Shown here in pieces: positions 1-7,834 of a stretch of 64,000 nt of DNA. A program made the position numbers and the translations under genes. This DNA is from Nesterenkonia marinintestina (GTDB taxonomy: Bacteria > Actinomycetota > Actinomycetes > Actinomycetales > Micrococcaceae). The first letter of the stretch is position 1; every line of letters starts with the position of its first letter. The DNA lies in the NCBI RefSeq assembly GCF_025420485.1, contig NZ_JAOEFD010000011.1, positions 32,480 to 96,479 of the forward strand. The letters are read 5' to 3'. Under the pieces are notes generated by a model that did not search any database, was not told the DNA's origin, and saw nothing but the letters and a program-made list of their open reading frames with translations.

Positions 1-570
1 GATCTTGCCGCGCTCCGGGGCGACCGCCGAGACCGACGGGGTCTGATCCCCGGTGAAGTCCTCGTGGATCGAGGTCGTCTCCGGCTCCACCAGCCAGGAC
101 TCCTCGTCCTCCGAGTAGGTCAGCTGAGCCTCGGTGTCGTACTCCCAGGTCTCGCCCTCCGCGCCGACCTCGTCCAAGGCCCAGGCGTGGTGGAGGGACA
201 CCGCGGCCGTGGGCGGGCGGACCGAATCCTCCTCCGGCTCGGTGACCTCCACCTCCGAGACCGTGACCTCCGGGCGCACCTCGCCGAACGCCTCACCGAA
301 GTCCTCGACTCCCGAGGAGAGGGACTCCAGGTCGCCTTCGGTCGCGTCGAGCTCCTCGAAGTCCCCGCTGCTCAGCGCCTCGGCCAGACGCTCCGCCGTC
401 GGCTCCGGATCCGGACGCTCCTCCGCGCACCCCGAGAGCAGCAGCGCGACCCCCAGGCCCAGGGCGCCGACGCCGATCAGACGGGCGGACGGGCGGGCTG
501 ATCGGTGCGCCGGCGGGTGTGCCGACGGTCGTGCTGAGGAGCGGACGGGCTGCGGGGGAGCGGTCATCAT
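1..570 (-). CDS. Penicillin-binding lipoprotein with MecA_N/NTF2-like N-terminal domain, partial
   Basis: The N-terminal 190 codons of a gene that runs off the left edge. The product starts with about 30 mostly Pro/Ser/Arg/Ala residues, then a hydrophobic stretch ending in the lipobox LLSGC (Cys48), so it should be a lipoprotein. The acidic region that follows has the layout of the NTF2-like MecA_N domain found ahead of transpeptidase domains in class B penicillin-binding proteins: WEYDTEAQLTYS, then SWLVEPETTSIHEDF, then the linker APERGKI where the dimerisation domain normally begins. Its expected role is peptidoglycan cross-linking at the outer face of the membrane. The ATG overlaps the stop of the upstream CPBP gene as ATGA, so the two are probably co-translated. 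The catalytic domain lies outside the window, so activity cannot be judged. Confidence 0.75.
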   Translation of the reverse strand, partial: MMTAPPQPVRSSARPSAHPPAHRSARPSARLIGVGALGLGVALLLSGCAEERPDPEPTAERLAEALSSGDFEELDATEGDLESLSSGVEDFGEAFGEVRPEVTVSEVEVTEPEEDSVRPPTAAVSLHHAWALDEVGAEGETWEYDTEAQLTYSEDEESWLVEPETTSIHEDFTGDQTPSVSAVAPERGKI

Positions 571-1649
571 GCCTCAGATCGGCTCGGAGGGACCGGGGTC
601 TCGGGGGTGGTGGTCTCAGGGGCTGTGGTCTCCGGGCCGGCGAAGCTGCGGCGCGCGGTGAGCAGCAGCACCAGCAGAATCGCGGCCGGCACCAGCCAGC
701 CCGACCACCCCTGCAAGGTGGCCTGACGGACGTCGAGGGTGTCGCCCATCGCGGCAAACCAGGTCGGCAGGATCGCCGCCGAGGTGATCATCGACTGCGC
801 GAACGCCGCCGGCCAGATCGACCCCGACCGCATCCGCAGCCAGGCCAGCAGCCCGCCGATCACCACGCAGTAGCCGACCATCAGAGCCCCGGCCACGAAC
901 ACCGGAGTGTTCTGATAGTAGAAGCCCACCGCCAGCAGCGGGGCGAACCACAGCCCGTTGAGCACACCGGTGATCAGCACCGCCGGCACCGCACCCCAGC
1001 GCAGGTGCAGCCGCGGGAACAGATAACCGCGCCAGCCGATCTCCTGCCCCGCGTGGACGAACACGTTGACCACCGCCCAGCCGATGATCAGCAGGAACTC
1101 CACCGCCAGCCCCGTGGTCAGGAACTCCGCGGCGTCATGCCCGAGCCGACGCTCCAGATCCTGCAGGAAGATCGGCATGGACGCATCCAGCGGGAAGACG
1201 CCCAACGCCGCACCCACCGGGATCGCCGCCGCCGAGAGCCCGAGGAACAGCAGCAGCGCCAGCACGCTCCACCCGAACAGTCGGCCCAGCGGACGCAGCG
1301 GGGTGATGCCCAGGGCGTCGGTGATCGTCTGCGGGCGCAGGGCACGCCCCGCGGCGCCGCCGTCGTCGCGTCGACCGATGTGGCCGTACAGGACCGACGC
1401 CGGCTGACGGCGCTCGAAGAGGTAGATGATGACCGCCGCCACCGCGGGGGTGAGGATGAACAGGTTGTAGACCGTGCCGGTGAGTTCGGTGGTTCGCTGC
1501 TGGGGATCCTCGAAGAGCGCGCGGGCGGCGACCGCCCAGCCCAGGGCCAGGGTCAGCAGGGCGAAGCTGCCGAGCAGCACCAGCGGTGTGCGCGGGGTGG
1601 CCGGACTCGTGCGGAGCCGGACGGGCTTCTCGGCGGTGGTCTGCGGCAT
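567..1649 (-). CDS. CPBP family intramembrane glutamic endopeptidase-like protein
   Basis: A 360-residue polytopic membrane protein with several long hydrophobic segments. Near the middle is AGQEIGWRGYLFPRL, the first motif of the CPBP (CAAX protease and bacteriocin-processing, Rce1-like) family. In the canonical motif EExxxR the first Glu is catalytic; here that position is Gln, a variant also seen in family members annotated as CPBP proteins, so proteolysis is uncertain. The C-terminus is a hydrophilic Pro/Thr/Glu tail (PETTAPETTTPETP). It overlaps the downstream penicillin-binding protein gene by four bases, which hints at a cell-envelope role. Family assignment is sound; substrate and activity are unknown. 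Confidence 0.75.
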   Translation of the reverse strand: MPQTTAEKPVRLRTSPATPRTPLVLLGSFALLTLALGWAVAARALFEDPQQRTTELTGTVYNLFILTPAVAAVIIYLFERRQPASVLYGHIGRRDDGGAAGRALRPQTITDALGITPLRPLGRLFGWSVLALLLFLGLSAAAIPVGAALGVFPLDASMPIFLQDLERRLGHDAAEFLTTGLAVEFLLIIGWAVVNVFVHAGQEIGWRGYLFPRLHLRWGAVPAVLITGVLNGLWFAPLLAVGFYYQNTPVFVAGALMVGYCVVIGGLLAWLRMRSGSIWPAAFAQSMITSAAILPTWFAAMGDTLDVRQATLQGWSGWLVPAAILLVLLLTARRSFAGPETTAPETTTPETPVPPSRSEA

Positions 1650-1754
1650 GTGCGGGCTCGGTGCTCCTCACCGTCACGGCCGAACACGGCCGGTCAGCTC
1701 AGGGATCGGGGACAGAGCCCGATGATACTCGCCGCAGCTGACCGCCCCCTCATG

Positions 1755-1826
1755 ATCGAGTCCCCTGTTTCAGGCACAGTTTCGGGTGTTTTCGGCCCGA
1801 CACGCTGCAGGAATCTGGGACTCGAT
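1755..1826 (-). repeat. 72-bp palindromic intergenic element, copy 1
   Basis: Begins ATCGAG and ends CTCGAT, with internal arms forming an interrupted inverted repeat. Read on the minus strand it matches copy 5 (24381-24452) at 60 of 72 positions, most differences lying in the central loop. It sits 27 bp past the stop of the methyltransferase gene, in its direction of transcription. A G-rich tract follows it on the plus strand, equivalent to the C-rich tract preceding the other copies, which sets its orientation. Confidence 0.9.
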
Positions 1827-1853
1827 GGGAGGGGGGAGGGGAGGGTGGGGAGC

Positions 1854-2690
1854 TCAGGCCTCGTCGGGCAGGTGGCGGGCGACGAAGAACAGCCGACGGA
1901 ACGGCAGGATCGTGCCCAGCCGGTTCGGCGGATACGCCTCCGCCAGGGCGGCCTTGTACTCGGCGACGAACCGCTCACGCAGCGGATCCGGAAGCGCCTC
2001 CAGCACCGGACGGGCCGCGGTCGAGGAGATCCAGGTGAACACCGGGTCCTCGCCGGTGAGGATGTGGTGGTAGCGGGTCTCCCAGGCGTCCACCGTCCAC
2101 CCGTCCCGGGCGACGTCGAGCATGTAGTCCTGCAGCTGCGACGTGGGCTGCAGCAGCGAGTCCGGGTCGATGTGGTCGGAGTACGGCGCCGAGGTCGCGA
2201 ACTCCGCCAGCAGCCTGTGGCTCGGGGCGTCGAAGTTCCCCGGCACCTGCACCGCCAGCGCCCCGCCCGGGGCGACCTGATCCATGATCTGCGGCAGCAG
2301 CGCGCGGTGCTCGGGCAGCCACTGCAGCGCCGCATTCGAGACTACCAGATCCGCCGGTTCACCCAGCCGGAAGTCCCGGATGTCCGAGCGGAGATAGCTC
2401 ACCGACGCGTCGTCCGCAGTGGACTGGGCGGCACGCTCGAGCATCTCCGCGCTGGAGTCCACGCCCACGATCGAGGCCTCCGGCCACAGCGCGCGCAGCA
2501 CCGGCATCCCCGTGCCCGGTCCGCAGCCCAGGTCCACGATGCGCCGGGTCTCCGGCACGCCCGCGCGGTGGAGCAGGTCGATGAACGGCTGGAGGCGCTC
2601 ACCTGCGAACGTCAGGTATCGGGCGGGGTTCCAGTGGGTGCTGCCGACGCCGCGTGCCGAGGGGGCGGCGGGGTCCGAGGAGGCGGGCAT
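1854..2690 (-). CDS. tam: Trans-aconitate 2-methyltransferase-like SAM-dependent methyltransferase
   Basis: A class I SAM-dependent methyltransferase of 278 residues. It opens with THWNPARYLTFAGERLQPF, typical of the Tam family (W-x-P-x-x-Y-L-x-F-x-x-x-R), followed by the SAM-binding motif I VDLGCGPGTGMPVL and the acidic strand SIVGVDSS. Tam methylates trans-aconitate, a spontaneous by-product of the citric acid cycle that inhibits aconitase. The ATG at 2690 was preferred to a possible start 57 bases upstream because the N-terminal extension does not look like family sequence and a TACACT hexamer lies six bases ahead of this ATG, consistent with a leaderless transcript. It is monocistronic, diverges from aztD and is followed by repeat copy 1. 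Other SAM methyltransferases are close in sequence, so the substrate is inferred. Confidence 0.8.
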   Translation of the reverse strand: MPASSDPAAPSARGVGSTHWNPARYLTFAGERLQPFIDLLHRAGVPETRRIVDLGCGPGTGMPVLRALWPEASIVGVDSSAEMLERAAQSTADDASVSYLRSDIRDFRLGEPADLVVSNAALQWLPEHRALLPQIMDQVAPGGALAVQVPGNFDAPSHRLLAEFATSAPYSDHIDPDSLLQPTSQLQDYMLDVARDGWTVDAWETRYHHILTGEDPVFTWISSTAARPVLEALPDPLRERFVAEYKAALAEAYPPNRLGTILPFRRLFFVARHLPDEA

Positions 2691-2696
2691 GCTCTC

Positions 2697-2702
2697 AGTG
2701 TA
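2697..2702 (-). promoter_or_regulatory. -10 hexamer of tam, probable leaderless start
   Basis: On the minus strand TACACT is followed by six bases and the ATG of tam. No Shine-Dalgarno lies between, so transcription probably starts at or next to the initiation codon. No clear -35 element is visible. Confidence 0.45.
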
Positions 2703-2803
2703 TGGAGGCCGCGGCGTCCGGCGGCAGGGGCGGACGCAAATGGACACAGGCGCAGGTCGGGACGGTCCGGGAGACTGACCGTCGACACAGTGATGAGAAC
2801 GGT

Positions 2804-2832
2804 TTGCAATAAAGAGTGAGCGTGTTGATAAT
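2804..2832 (+). promoter_or_regulatory. Promoter of the aztD-like gene
   Basis: A -35 TTGCAA (2804-2809) and a -10 GATAAT (2827-2832) are separated by 17 bp, one of the best sigma-A-type promoters in the window. The expected start point, 6-8 bases past the -10, is the A of the ATG at 2840, and no ribosome binding site precedes that ATG. Confidence 0.7.
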
Positions 2833-2840
2833 CATTCTCA
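2826..2840 (+). promoter_or_regulatory. Probable Zur box
   Basis: TGATAATCATTCTCA fits the actinobacterial Zur consensus (TGAnAATnATTnTCA), a near-palindrome bound by the zinc-loaded repressor. It covers the -10 hexamer and ends on the A of the start codon, so occupancy would block transcription. A weaker match, TGAGAACGGTTTGCA at 2794-2808, overlaps the -35. Confidence 0.75.
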
Positions 2841-4234
2841 TGAAGAACTCGACGATGATCATCACACAGACCACCGCCGCCCTGGCCCTGATGGCGCTGC
2901 TCGGCGCCTGCAGCACTGACGACGGGGGAGCCGAGGCGGCTGAGGGTAACACTGCCGAGGACTCTGCGGAGGAGACTGGTAAGCAGTCGGCGGATGAGCC
3001 TTCGGATGACTCCGTGGAGCCGTCCGAGCGGGAGACCTCCGAGGCCGGCGGACCCACGCCCCGCCTCGCGGTGACCTACGACGGCGGCGTCCAGGTGCTG
3101 GAGGGCGCCACGCTCGAGGAGCTCGCCGACTTCCCCGCCGACGGGTTCCTGCGGCTTAACCCCGCCGGCGACGGTCGTCACCTCTTCCTCACCGAGGGGG
3201 AGGGCTTCCGACTCCTCGACGCCGGGACCTGGGGTGAGCCGCACGGCGACCACAGCCACTCCTACACCACCGACCCGCTGCTCACCGACATCACCGTCGA
3301 CGGGGACACCCCTGGGCATGTGGTCTCCCACGAGGGCACCGGCACCCTCTTCTTCGACGGCTCCGGTGAGATCCGCACCTACGACCTCGACAGCCTCGAC
3401 GCCGAGACAGAGATCGACGCTGAGGAGGCCTCCGTCCCCGACGCCCACCACGGAGTCGCCGTCACCCTGGCCGACGGCTCTCGGCTCGAGACCATCGGCG
3501 ACGGAGACGACCGCAGCGGCGCCCGCGTCGTCGACGCCGACGGCGAGGAGATCGCGGCCTCCGAGGACTGCCCCGGAGTCCACGGGGAGACCGCCATGGA
3601 CGACGGCACCCTCGCGCTCGGCTGCGAGGACGGCGCCCTGCTCTACTCCGACGGCGAGTTCACCAAGGTCGCGGCCGAGGACAGCGTCGAGACCTCAGAC
3701 GGCTATGCGCGCACCGGGAACCTGTTCCCGGCCGAAGGATCCACTGTGCTGCTCGGCGACCGGAACCTCGACCCGGACGGGGAGGAGCCGATGACCGAGA
3801 TCGCGCTCCTCGACGCCGAGACCCAGGAGTTCACCGGCGTCGACGTCGGCGCGGCCTACAACTTCCGATCCCTGGCCCGCGGCCCGGAGGGCGAAGCACT
3901 GGTGCTCGCCGAGGACGGAGTGCTGCACGCCTACGACGAGTCCGGCGAGGACGCCTGGGAGCTGGAGATCATGGACCCCTGGACCGAGCCGGAGGAGTGG
4001 CAGGAGCCGCGCCCGGCGATCACCGTCGACGGCGACCTGGCCTACATCACCGACCCGGAGTCCCAGGAGGTGCACCTGGTCGACCTCACCGAGCGGAAGA
4101 TCATCAACTCCGCCGAGCTCGACGTGGTCCCCAACGAGATCGCGATCGCCGACGGCCGCGTACCGAAGGGTGCGGACGAGGACCACGAAGGTCACGATCA
4201 CGAGGAGCATAACCATGAGGATCACGACCACTGA
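2840..4234 (+). CDS. aztD: AztD-like zinc metallochaperone lipoprotein
   Basis: A 464-residue exported protein beginning with a signal peptide and lipobox LLGAC (Cys24), then a long acidic, low-complexity linker. The body looks like a seven-bladed beta-propeller: repeated strands with DG turns and a His-rich loop HGDHSHSY near residues 135-142, as in AztD, the chaperone that passes zinc to the AztC binding protein of an ABC importer. The C-terminus is a second metal-binding candidate, a tail of about 18 residues rich in His, Asp and Glu. The start at 2840 is favoured because the promoter and Zur box abut it; earlier in-frame codons fall inside the promoter. No aztABC genes lie next to it. It is presumably derepressed under zinc limitation, from the operator. 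Confidence 0.75.
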   Translation: MKNSTMIITQTTAALALMALLGACSTDDGGAEAAEGNTAEDSAEETGKQSADEPSDDSVEPSERETSEAGGPTPRLAVTYDGGVQVLEGATLEELADFPADGFLRLNPAGDGRHLFLTEGEGFRLLDAGTWGEPHGDHSHSYTTDPLLTDITVDGDTPGHVVSHEGTGTLFFDGSGEIRTYDLDSLDAETEIDAEEASVPDAHHGVAVTLADGSRLETIGDGDDRSGARVVDADGEEIAASEDCPGVHGETAMDDGTLALGCEDGALLYSDGEFTKVAAEDSVETSDGYARTGNLFPAEGSTVLLGDRNLDPDGEEPMTEIALLDAETQEFTGVDVGAAYNFRSLARGPEGEALVLAEDGVLHAYDESGEDAWELEIMDPWTEPEEWQEPRPAITVDGDLAYITDPESQEVHLVDLTERKIINSAELDVVPNEIAIADGRVPKGADEDHEGHDHEEHNHEDHDH

Positions 4235-4243
4235 GGTCCGCGT

Positions 4244-4906
4244 CTAGGCCCGGCCGTCGTCCTCCCCGAGGGCGGCGGCCACCTGCGCGGTGGCCTGCAC
4301 CAGCGCCTCGCCGCAGCGGGCCAGCCGCTGGTCGTCGATGCGGTAGGTGGGCACCAGGGTGCTCATCGCCGCGACCACCCGGTCTCCCACGGCGATGGGG
4401 GCGCTGATCGCCGTGACGTCGTCCTCGATCGTGTTCTCCAGCGCCACATAGCCCGACTCCGGAGTCTCCCCGCGCATCACCGCGCCGGCGGCGGACTCCG
4501 ACTGGGGGATCGTCCGCCCCACCCAGTTGGTGTGCCGGACCGAATGGGTCCCCTCCAGGATCGAGACATACAGCACCGAGTCCCGGGGCCCCGGGACCGA
4601 GAGGTACACCGACTCACCCGTCGCGTCCACCACATCCTGCATGGGCGTCTCGCTCAGGGAGACCAGCATCTGCCGGGTGAACGCCTGGGCACCCAGCTGG
4701 ATCAGCCGCGGCCCGGCCCGGTAGCCGTTGTCCGGATCACGGGTCAGGAAGTCCGAGGACTCCAGGGTGCGCATCAGCCGCAGCGCGGTGCTCGCCGGCA
4801 GCTCCGAGTCCCGCGCCGCTTCGGCCAAGGTCGCGCTCCCGCGGTCGCACACCGAGGCCAGCAGGGCCAGGGCGCGGTCCACCGTCCGGGTCGAGGACTC
4901 CGTCAT
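4244..4906 (-). CDS. IclR family transcriptional regulator of the hut locus
   Basis: A 220-residue IclR-type regulator. Residues about 5-65 form the winged helix-turn-helix (TVDRALALLASV..., then SELPASTALRLMRTLESSDFL), and the rest is the effector-binding GAF-like domain with the family's SGVPGP/SAPI-type segments (ISAPIAVGDRVVAAMSTLVPTYR). The start codon is embedded in the hutG stop (GTGATG context; ATG at 4906, preceded by GAGG at a suitable distance), so it is translationally coupled to hutG. By context it should control histidine degradation and itself by binding the hutG-hutU divergent region, where an AT-rich inverted repeat lies. The alternative GTG one codon upstream cannot be excluded. 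Confidence 0.85.
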   Translation of the reverse strand: MTESSTRTVDRALALLASVCDRGSATLAEAARDSELPASTALRLMRTLESSDFLTRDPDNGYRAGPRLIQLGAQAFTRQMLVSLSETPMQDVVDATGESVYLSVPGPRDSVLYVSILEGTHSVRHTNWVGRTIPQSESAAGAVMRGETPESGYVALENTIEDDVTAISAPIAVGDRVVAAMSTLVPTYRIDDQRLARCGEALVQATAQVAAALGEDDGRA

Positions 4907-5952
4907 CACGCCACCTCGCTTGCCGGGGCGCCGGCGCCGAGGGCCACGCGGACGGACTCGTCGATCAGTCGGGCCGCAGTCTTCGCCGTGCGGGACTCGA
5001 CGTCCAGCGACGGATTCAGCTCGACCACGTCGAGCAGCGCCAGCTTCCCCGTGCCCGCGGCCGCGGCGACTGCGGCCAGCACGATCGGCGCCGAGACCCC
5101 GAGCGCGGCGGGGGCGGAGACCCCGGGTGCGACGGCGGCGGGCAGCACATCCAAGTCCACCGTCAGATAGAGCACGTCCAGGTCGGCGGCGAACTCCTCG
5201 ACGACCTGCCGCACGCCGGCGGCCCCGGCCTGCTCACAGTCCACGTCGGTCATCCACCGGACCCCGCGGCTGCGGGCTGTGTCGAAGAGGATCCCCGTGT
5301 TGGAGGGCTCAGCGATGCCCAGCACCAGGTACTCGAGCTCGGCGCCGCGGGCGGACTCGGCCTCGGCCATCTGCAGGAACGGGGTCCCCGAGGTGGGGCG
5401 CGGCTCGCGGCGCAGATCGAAGTGGGCGTCCAGATTCAGCACGCCCCAGCGCGGGCGGGTGCCGTCGGCGCGCGGGGACATCAGCTCGGAGTCCACGAGC
5501 CCCCGGTAGGACGGCCAGGCGGTCTCATGCCCGCCGCCGAGCACCACGGTCAGCCGGCAACCCTCGGCGTCCAGAGCTCTGGTGACGGCCGCCGCGGCCT
5601 CATCCTGCCCGGACTCGAGGTCCTCGCCGGCCGTGGTCACATCGCCGCGGTCGAGGATGCCGATCTCACCCGCCGCCGGTGCGCCGTGCAGCGCCATCGG
5701 CGCCAGGGCCCGGCGCAGCGCCTCCGGGCCCTCCGCCGCGCCCGGGCGGCCACCGTTGCGGCGCACACCCTCGTCGGAGCGGAAGCCCAGCAGGGCGACG
5801 TGGTCGGTGGCCTCGGCCGCGCTCCGGGGGTCGTAGGCGGTGTCGGGGAGCTCCGCGAGCACCTGCACGACCTCGTGCCATCGGGCGTGGGGGGCGCCGT
5901 CGCCGTCGTGACGACCGGTCCACGACGTCACGTCGTGAGGTGGGGCCGACAT
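4906..5952 (-). CDS. hutG: Formimidoylglutamase (HutG)
   Basis: A ureohydrolase-family enzyme of 348 residues that hydrolyses N-formimidoyl-L-glutamate to glutamate and formamide, the last step of one branch of histidine degradation. The manganese-binding arginase signatures are intact: GGGHETAWPSYRG, NLDAHFDLR and LTVDLDVLPAAVAPGVSAPA supply the His and Asp ligands of the binuclear centre. The start has a good ribosome binding site (AGGAGA five bases upstream). It diverges from hutU and forms an operon with the iclR gene. Presence of HutG, rather than a deiminase plus deformylase, indicates the four-step pathway. Confidence 0.93.
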   Translation of the reverse strand: MSAPPHDVTSWTGRHDGDGAPHARWHEVVQVLAELPDTAYDPRSAAEATDHVALLGFRSDEGVRRNGGRPGAAEGPEALRRALAPMALHGAPAAGEIGILDRGDVTTAGEDLESGQDEAAAAVTRALDAEGCRLTVVLGGGHETAWPSYRGLVDSELMSPRADGTRPRWGVLNLDAHFDLRREPRPTSGTPFLQMAEAESARGAELEYLVLGIAEPSNTGILFDTARSRGVRWMTDVDCEQAGAAGVRQVVEEFAADLDVLYLTVDLDVLPAAVAPGVSAPAALGVSAPIVLAAVAAAAGTGKLALLDVVELNPSLDVESRTAKTAARLIDESVRVALGAGAPASEVA

Positions 5953-6036
5953 AGGGGTCTCCTGTGACCTGTCGAAGGGGCGAGCGGTGATCCGAATCTA
6001 TCACCTCCCAGGGTTGCGGATGACGTCGATCACAGT

Positions 6037-6066
6037 TTCAATAGGTAGCAGTCATATTTTATTGAA
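6037..6066. promoter_or_regulatory. Candidate IclR operator and promoter region between hutG and hutU
   Basis: The inverted repeat TTCAATA (6037-6043) and TATTGAA (6060-6066), separated by 16 bp, lies in a strikingly AT-rich island 45 bp ahead of hutU. It contains -10-like CATATT/TATTTT sequences. It is the obvious operator for the locus regulator, although its long spacer is unusual for an IclR protein and the two arms may be parts of different sites. Confidence 0.5.
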
Positions 6067-6110
6067 TGGAAGACCGATCGCCTCGTAGAGGTCAAGAGAA
6101 GGGCGCCGTC

Positions 6111-7802
6111 ATGACGCAGAGCTTCACCCAGCACGACCCGTCGCGTGAGATCCGCGCACCGCGCGGCACCGAGCTGACCGCCAAGAGCTGGCAGACCGAG
6201 GCCCCGCTGCGCATGCTCATGAACAACCTCGACCCCGAGGTCGCCGAGCGCCCCGAAGACCTCGTCGTCTACGGCGGCACCGGACGGGCCGCCCGCAGCT
6301 GGGAGGCCTACGACGCCATCGTCGAGACCCTGAAGGACCTCGACGACGACGAGACCCTCCTCGTCCAGTCCGGCAAGCCCGTCGGCGTCGTGCGCACCAA
6401 CCGCTGGGCGCCGCGGGTGCTCATCGCCAACTCCAACCTCGTCGGCGACTGGGCCACCTGGCCCGAGTTCCGGAAGCTCGAGGCCGAAGGTCTGATGATG
6501 TACGGCCAGATGACCGCAGGCTCCTGGATCTACATCGCCACCCAGGGCATCCTCCAGGGCACCTACGAGACCTTCGCCGCCGTCGGCCGCAGGCGCTTCG
6601 GCGGCACCCTGGCCGGCACGCTCACCCTGACCGGCGGCTGCGGAGGCATGGGAGGCGCCCAGCCGCTTGCCGTTACCCTCAACGGAGGAGCGGTGCTCGT
6701 CGTCGACGTCTCCGAGGAGCGGCTGAAGCGGCGACGCTCCAAGCGGTACCTCGACGAGGTGGAGACCGACCTCGACGCCGCGCTGGCCAAGGTCACCGCC
6801 GCGAAGTCCGAGCGTCGGGCGCTCTCCGTCGGGCTCGTGGGCAACGCGGCCGACGTGTTCGCCGAGGTGCTGCGCCGACACCGGGAGGGAGAGATCGAGG
6901 TCGACGTCGTCACCGACCAGACCTCCGCCCACGACCCGCTGTCCTACCTGCCGAGCGAATACACCGTCGACGAATGGGACCGGGAGGCCAAGGCCGACCC
7001 CGAGGGCTTCACCAAGAAGGCCCAGGAGTCCATGGCCCGCCAGGTCCAGGCCATGGTCGAGTTCCAGGACGCCGGAGCCGAGGTCTTCGACTACGGCAAC
7101 TCCATCCGCGATGAGGCCCGCACCGCCGGGTACGCCCGCGCCTTCGAGTTCCCCGGCTTCGTGCCCGCCTACATCCGCCCCCTGTTCTGCGAAGGGCTCG
7201 GACCGTTCCGGTGGGTCGCGCTCTCCGGCGACCCGGAGGACATCCGGGTCACCGACCAGGCCATCAAGGAGCTCTTCCCCGAGAACGAGCATCTGCACAC
7301 CTGGATCGACGCCGCCGGCGAGTATGTCGAGTTCGAAGGGCTGCCGGCACGGATCTGCTGGCTCGGGTACGGCGAACGCCACCGGGCCGGACTCCTGTTC
7401 AACCAACTCGTCGCCGAAGGGAAGGTCTCCGCGCCGATCGCCATCGGACGCGACCACCTCGACTCCGGATCCGTGGCCTCCCCCTACCGAGAGACCGAGG
7501 CCATGCTCGACGGCTCCGACGCCGTCGCCGACTGGCCGCTGCTCAACGCCCTGACCGCCACCTCCTCGGGGGCGACCTGGGTGTCCGTCCACCACGGGGG
7601 AGGGGTCGGCATCGGCCGCTCCATCCACGCCGGACAGGTGGGCCTGGCCGACGGCACCGAGCTCGCCGCCGCGAAGCTCGAGGCGCTGCTCACCAACGAC
7701 CCCGCCATGGGCGTGTTCCGCCACGTCGACGCCGGATACGACCGCGCCGCCGACATCGCCCACGAGCGCGGAGTGCGCGTGCCGATGCACGAGCAGGACT
7801 GA
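6111..7802 (+). CDS. hutU: Urocanate hydratase
   Basis: A 563-residue protein with urocanase features throughout: the N-terminal [17 protein letters not shown] segment, the NAD-binding glycine-rich run [19 protein letters not shown] near residues 180-198, and the active-site region [19 protein letters not shown] carrying the conserved Cys. It converts urocanate to 4-imidazolone-5-propionate with tightly bound NAD, in the cytosol. The start at 6111 was chosen because MTQSF... aligns with family N-termini and GAGAAGGG precedes it; an upstream in-frame ATG at 6066 lies inside the operator. First gene of a four-gene operon with yjiH, the antiporter-like gene and hutI (gaps of 28-32 bp). Confidence 0.96.
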   Translation: MTQSFTQHDPSREIRAPRGTELTAKSWQTEAPLRMLMNNLDPEVAERPEDLVVYGGTGRAARSWEAYDAIVETLKDLDDDETLLVQSGKPVGVVRTNRWAPRVLIANSNLVGDWATWPEFRKLEAEGLMMYGQMTAGSWIYIATQGILQGTYETFAAVGRRRFGGTLAGTLTLTGGCGGMGGAQPLAVTLNGGAVLVVDVSEERLKRRRSKRYLDEVETDLDAALAKVTAAKSERRALSVGLVGNAADVFAEVLRRHREGEIEVDVVTDQTSAHDPLSYLPSEYTVDEWDREAKADPEGFTKKAQESMARQVQAMVEFQDAGAEVFDYGNSIRDEARTAGYARAFEFPGFVPAYIRPLFCEGLGPFRWVALSGDPEDIRVTDQAIKELFPENEHLHTWIDAAGEYVEFEGLPARICWLGYGERHRAGLLFNQLVAEGKVSAPIAIGRDHLDSGSVASPYRETEAMLDGSDAVADWPLLNALTATSSGATWVSVHHGGGVGIGRSIHAGQVGLADGTELAAAKLEALLTNDPAMGVFRHVDAGYDRAADIAHERGVRVPMHEQD

Positions 7803-7834
7803 CCGGCGCTGTCCCGGTTCCTGAAGGAGTCAAC

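Noticed and set aside
519..2819. Long plus-strand open frame of 766 codons
   Set aside because: It lies antisense to the CPBP and tam genes, is full of Arg/Gly/Gln with no family sequence, and arises from high GC content.
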